A stretch of DNA of 64,000 bases, taken from assembly GCA_023512835.1 (NCBI GenBank), contig CM042084.1:57218793-57282792 (forward strand), written 5' to 3'. The stretch's first letter is position 1; each line of letters begins with the position of its first letter. The notes below the pieces were generated by a model. The model ran no database searches, had not been told where the DNA came from, and worked only from the letters and a program-made list of their open reading frames with translations. Below are positions 59,381 to 64,000 of this stretch, one piece after another. The position numbers and the translations under genes were made by a program. This stretch comes from Taxillus chinensis. Lineage: Eukaryota; Streptophyta; Magnoliopsida; Santalales; Loranthaceae.

Positions 59381-60519
59381 TTGGGTTCTCTAAATTTATT
59401 GCTGACTTGGGCTTAATTGATCCTCCATTGGTTGGTGGGATCTTCATGTGGTCTAATAACCGCGTTGTGCTATCCTTTTCTTGGCTTATAGGTTTTTGAT
59501 GTCAGTGGATTGGGCTGGGCAGCATGTGCATCTCTGTTAGTTGTGGTTGAGTCGGTGGCTTTCTGATCATTTTTTTGGTTCTCTTGGAGTATGGTCCGTC
59601 TCTACATGCTAGCGACCTTTCCGATTTGAGAACATGTGGACGTTGGCTAAGGGTTTTGTGTCCCATGTTCGGATTTGGTGGGAGTTGTACCGGGTAGAGG
59701 GCTCTCGGAGTTATGTGCTTACTTTCAAGTTGAAGTAGTTGAAGGGGGACTTGAAGATTTGGAATGCCACTGTTTTTGGTAAGGTTAGCATTAGGAAGCA
59801 TACTTTGTTGGCGGATTTGGGTGCCTTGATTATGTGGCTCTGCTCCGGCCCTTGTCTCGAGGGAAGAGAGGGCGTGCCGGGCTATATTGGTTTCTTCTCT
59901 TGAGTACCTGCTTTTGATGGTTGAGATTTCTTGGCGGTAGAAATCTCGAGCCCTGTGGCTTTGGAGGGGGATAAGAAATCTTGATGTGTCAGGAGGATTT
60001 TCGAGATCACGTTGTGCTGTTTTATGGGTTTCTTTTTTGTGTAGCAGCTCGCCCTCGTCCTCTTATTGATGGGGTCCAGTTCAATGTTCTTTTGGACGAG
60101 GATGCTGCGTGGCTTGAGCGCCCATTTGTGGAGGAGGTAGAGTCTGTGGTTTGGGGCTACAACGGGGATAAGGCCCCTGGTTCGGATGGGTTTTCTTTGG
60201 CATTCTTTGAGCTGTTGTGCGGTGTGATGTCATGGGTGTTTGTGTAGAGTTTCAAGAGCATTGTTGGTTTGAGCGGTGTCTTAATGCTACTTTTATAGCC
60301 TTCATGGGAGTGTGTAGAGTTTTAGCGTTGTTGAGCTGTTTTTTTTGCCCTATTAGTTTGGTTGGTGGCATGTATAAAATCCTTTCCAAAGTGCTTGCTA
60401 ACCGGTTGAAGGCTGTTTTAGTGAAGATTATTTCATCATTTTAGAGTGTTTTTGTGACGGGTCGGCAGATATTGGACTTAGTTCTCATTGCGAACGAGTG
60501 CTTTGATAATCAATTCAAG

Positions 60520-61425
60520 CATGGTTCGAAAAAAGGGTAGAAGCGCTGACTTGAGGCGCCACCTCCCTTTCCCCGCCCTCAAACTGCCTGGAGGGGCTGC
60601 CCCAAAACTCGTATTAGCCACTGCCTGCCTTGGATGGGTGAGGTGGTCTGCGGCAGCCCATTCCATCGCCTCGTCCTGTATGTGGGATGAGGTGCCTGGG
60701 TTGACACATATGGACGCGTTATTTTAAACAGGTTAAAAAAATAAGGTAGGGGCTAACCTTTTCTTTCCCGATCTCAACCACTTCCTCTGTCATCATCGTT
60801 GGTTGTTGTCGATTGCCGTAGCAGCATCGTCATCATCATCAAACGTTGTTGAAGTATCAGTGTCTTCTTCGACGGCATCTCCAAGGTTGCCTGCGCCCTT
60901 GAAACCCTTATCAGTGCCATCTTCCAATGTCATCGTCGAAGTCGTCCCAATGTCGTCATCTTGAGTCATCCGTCGTTTTTGAAGTCGTCGTCCGACTGTC
61001 CGAGCAAGTTAACTTAAATGTTAAGTTAAATATATAATTTATTTATATAAAAATTTATATATATATAAATATGTTAACTCAATTATATAAATAAATAAAT
61101 GTGTTAGCTATTATTATATTAAATAACTATATAAATATTTATATATTTATTCTAACATATAAATATATTAGGTACATATTTAAAAAATATTAATATTCAG
61201 TAATTTTATTATATATTAAATTATAAATTCACATATAATTCTATTTTACATTAAATAGTTTTAAATTTAAATGTAGTTCTATAGTTTTTTTCTATAAATT
61301 CATATAATTATATATATTAAAAATATTATCGCGAATGAGGCGCCTGTCTTGACCGTACCGAGGCATCCACTTCGGCGTACGACATTAAACCCGTACTATA
61401 CCGCATTTCGTATTTTTTAACCTTA
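60520..61425. mobile_element. TIR-like insertion in the LINE RT (GAGGCGC family)
   Basis: It splits the RT between the ANECFDNQFK block and LCKLDLEK. Left catggttcgaaaaaaggg. The reversed right end, taaggttaaaaaatacg, is only partly similar. The flanks aattcaag and gagttaag match at 5 of 8. Contains ttgaggcgcc (60553) and gaggcgcctgtcttgaccgt (61336), the motif of the intron 2 insertion, around a very AT-rich middle (61020-61330). Confidence 0.5.
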
Positions 61426-61798
61426 GAGTTAAGGATGCTCGGAGTTCTTTGTAAGCTGGACCTGGAGAAGGCATATGATCATGTTCATTGGGGATTCCTT
61501 TTTTATGTTCTTCAGCATTGTGGCTTCTCGGCCAAGTGGTGGTGTTATATTTCCTTTTGTATATCCATTGTCCAGTTTTCGGTTCTCGAGAATGGCAGCC
61601 TCTGTCGGTTTACCAGGGGACCCATTGTCTCCTATGCTTTTTGTCATTGTGATGGAGGCCTTTAGTTGCTTGGTGGGCAAGGCCTCTAGCTGGGTTTCTT
61701 TTTGGGTTCTCGGTGGGTTGGCTGGGCAGGGGTTCACTTATAGTTTCTCATCTCTTTTTTTGTTGACAATACTATGTTGTTTTGCGAGACAGATCAGG

Positions 61799-62617
61799 CA
61801 TAGTTGTTAAAGGCACGCCTAGTCGCAAATTCCAGGCGAGCGCAGGGTTTGTGCCCACTTTTCTTCCAGTTGAGGCGTCTTTTGCAAAGCCCAACTTAAG
61901 CGCGTTATTTTGCGCTTCTTCCCCAAGCGCAAGGCGTCGCGAAGATGTGCCTTGGGGAGACAACACGGAACTGTCGAATGTATATAAAAAAACAGAGGAA
62001 AGAATTGATCGAACTCGTTCGTTAACCCTAACCCAGGTACGTTGTTCTCTCTTCTTCTCTCTTTTTCTTCTCTTTTCTCTCTTCTTGTTTCTCTTTTTTG
62101 TGTCGTTCGCGTCTTCTCTGACTGTTGCTGCAACTAATGCTGCAACCTTAGCGTTTTTGCGTCTCCTTCTCTCGTTCTCCTTCTTCTCGTCTCTTGGTCA
62201 TCTCTCGGTCGTTTGCGTCGTTTGCATCTCTCGCCGTCGTTCACGTCTTCTCTCACTGTCGTTCTCATCTTTTGGTCGTTCTCCTTCGCGTCTTCTCTTG
62301 TCTCTCGCCGTTGTTCAAGAAGGGTCTCGTTCTTAAACAAAAAACGAGGGATTTTTTTTATTTTGTTCATTTGTTCGAGTCTGGGTCTCGTTCTCGTCGG
62401 TTTTTTTAATGCCTATTATTTGGTGTTATAACAAATAAATAGCATCTCCTACTTTGTTTATCCCAATTTACAGCTTTTAATTAGATTAAAATTTGAAATA
62501 TCCAAAATAGAATCTTCCATATGTTCATCTTTCCTCAAATATATTAGGCAAATAAGGCATAGTTTCTATTTAGTAGAAAAAGAATATTTTTTAACCTAAA
62601 AATATTATTAGTATATT

Positions 62618-62667
<50 letters not shown>

Positions 62668-62756
62668 TGCCTCGCTTCCTTTAGGCCCGCGTTTTTGTGC
62701 CTAGGCAAGGCGCAACCTTTGTGCCTTAAGTGTGCCTTGCGCCTTTAATAACTATG
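61799..62756. mobile_element. non-autonomous hAT-like element with TIRs and TSD
   Basis: Left catagttgttaaaggc and reversed right catagttattaaaggc match at 15 of 16. Flanks agatcagg (61791-61798) and ggatcagg (62757-62764) are an 8-bp duplication with one change. Removing it rejoins the LINE RT reading (CETDQ/GQIF). Subterminal gcgcc/ggcgc strings are abundant, and the middle has CT-rich runs and an AT repeat (62630-62663). No transposase is present; the ORFs on both strands are low-complexity. The intron 2 hAT remnant ends with the same TIR. Confidence 0.85.
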
Positions 62757-63669
62757 GGATCAGGGGCAAATTTTCACTTGCGCTCCCTCCTTATTTGATT
62801 TGAGGCTATGTTGGGGTTGAGGATTAATCACAACAAATCCGTTTTGGTTGCTGTTGGGGATGTGCCTCGATTGTGGGAGGTGGTTGACATTTTATGGTGT
62901 CATATTGCGTAGTTGCCAATCTTGTATTTTGGCCATCCTTTAGGGCTCCCTTTAAGGCTTCTTCATTATTTGGAACTCAATTTTTAAGAGGATGGAGCAT
63001 CGTTTGGTTGGGTGGAAATAATTTTATCCCTCCAAGGGAGGTCGCCTCACTCCGGTTAGGCGCACTCTTTCCAATTTGCTGACCTACTATCTGTCATTGT
63101 TTCCTTTTTTGGTGGTTGTAGCTTCTCAGCTCGAGGGGATTCAAAGGAATATCCTTTGGGGATCTGCTGCGGGTAAGTCCAAATCTCATTTGGTTCATTG
63201 GGACAATGTGTGTTGCCCTCTTTCTCAGGGCTGTGCCAATTTAACGTGTCTCTTTTGGAAAAGTGGTCGTGGTGGTTTGGGATGGAGCGAGGGGCCATGT
63301 GGCCTTTTTGATGCCTCATGGTCCACTCAGTATGTGTTCATGAAAATTCATCCAAGCGCAGTGGGACTTTTTCTCTCGGTTTGTGGTATTTGAGTTGGGG
63401 GATGGTACTTCCATTTGCTTTTGCAATGATTTCTGGTGTAGTGCATCTCCCCTCGAGCTTGATTATCTGGAATTGTAGCAGATTGGTGCTCCTGTGTTGC
63501 TTTTGTGGCTGATGTTTAGTCTTCGGGGTACTACCGTGCAGTGGAAGGTGATGTTTTTGCGGGCTGCCCAAGTTGGAGATTGAAACTTTTCTCATCTTTT
63601 TTCGATAGGTTGTATTCAGTTGCTCTTGTGAGGATTGTGGCCAATAGGCTATATTGGCGTCCCAATTGG

Positions 63670-64000
63670 TAGGGGTGTTAAACGGGCTAGCAGCTTGCGA
63701 GTTGGCTAATAAAACGGGCTGGATCGGGCCGTAAAATTTGAACCCGTTTCAAAGCGGGTCTAAACAGTTTGCGGGCCGCGGGCCGCGGTTTAAAAGGGCT
63801 TGGCTCCTACGGTTACGGGCTGGCCTGTGAGCCATAGCCTGTACAGGTCCAGACCAGATTCTGCACCTACACTACCCATCTCAATGTCCATGCAGCCCGT
63901 AAGGCCCATCGGCCAAGCTCAGCCCACCCACACCCAGCGGCCCAGCTTAGTGCCCACTTCCTCTAAAATGCTAAAATACCTTTGTAAAATATGCTATTAA
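63670..64000. mobile_element. hAT-like element, left end only
   Basis: Starts taggggtgttaaacggg with gcgggcc repeats inside, the typical start of plant hAT MITEs and related to the end of the 3883-4669 element. The preceding 8 bp ccaattgg (63662-63669) should recur after its right end beyond the window. Confidence 0.6.

Larger units (their letters stand above)
59381..63669 (+). pseudogene. LINE ORF2 (endonuclease end, RT, C-terminal region), twice interrupted
   Basis: LIDPPLVGGIFMWSNNRV (59410 on) is the endonuclease end. MWTLAKGFVSHVRIWWELYR and LKGDLKIWNATVFGKVSI are the linker. RT blocks: NGDKAPGSDGFSLAFFEL (60160 on), ISLVGGMYKILSKVLANRLK (60350), TGRQILDLVLIANE, then an insertion, [17 protein letters not shown] (61446), [17 protein letters not shown] (61615). 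The active-site YADD region is altered to FVDN (about 61765). After a second insertion come LGLRINHNKSVLVAVGD (62800) and a C-terminal block with LEGIQRNILWGSAAG (63130). Frames shift repeatedly. It is in the orientation opposite to the ORF1-only LINE. Confidence 0.88.

Noticed and set aside
61819..62370. Glu/Arg-rich minus-strand ORFs
   Set aside because: They translate CT-rich runs inside a non-autonomous TIR element; low complexity and no homology pattern.

Overview
This is repeat-dense nuclear DNA from a flowering plant, most likely a eudicot. The evidence is a CIPK kinase gene with eleven GT-AG exons, LTR retrotransposons primed by initiator methionine tRNA, plant-type LINEs with DUF4283 or APE/RT modules, and several TIR/MITE families. 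The species cannot be named from the sequence. Only two host genes are supported: a small uncharacterised gene on the minus strand (2357-2937) and a CIPK23-like calcium-sensor-interacting kinase on the plus strand (from 50169, 3' end not found in the window).

Region by region: 1-7702 holds a LINE endonuclease fragment, a MITE, the small minus-strand gene, a GC-rich degenerate repeat, a hAT-like element with 8-bp target duplications (3883-4669), AT-rich DNA and a decayed LTR. 7703 to about 48650 is one stack of nested retrotransposons. The outermost, element C (minus strand), keeps its 3' LTR (7703-8758) and a long ORF but no recognisable gag-pol. Copia element B (minus, 10512-43723) lies in C's ORF. 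Copia element A (plus, 22597-35681) and a Tekay/Del-like Gypsy chromovirus (plus, 36072-43070) both lie in B's 5' LTR. A Gypsy solo LTR (45685-47508) sits 15 codons inside C's ORF. 48650-50168 is the CIPK upstream region. The CIPK exons run to 54792. From there to the end there are only LINEs and DNA transposons, partly nested in one another.

The most interesting content is in elements A, B and C. A and B look like Sireviruses: a gag-pol with an in-frame UAA at the gag/protease border, several polypurine tracts, and an extra ORF where env-like ORFs usually lie. In all three elements this third ORF begins ATGGCACC and has an N-terminal plant-transposon-type domain. A low-complexity Pro/Ser/Ala or acidic linker follows. 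The C-terminal domain has the His-Asp-Gln-Cys signature of C48 (Ulp1/SENP, SUMO protease) peptidases. Each ORF is preceded at about 100-120 bp by its own TATA box and then a pyrimidine-rich leader, which suggests an internal promoter. A and C share only low similarity yet keep the catalytic residues, so the ORF looks anciently acquired and retained.

All retroelement ORFs in this window carry frameshifts or stops, so none of these copies is intact. Coordinates of LTR ends, TSDs, exons and motifs were read directly from the sequence. Family assignments rest on motif recognition without database searches.
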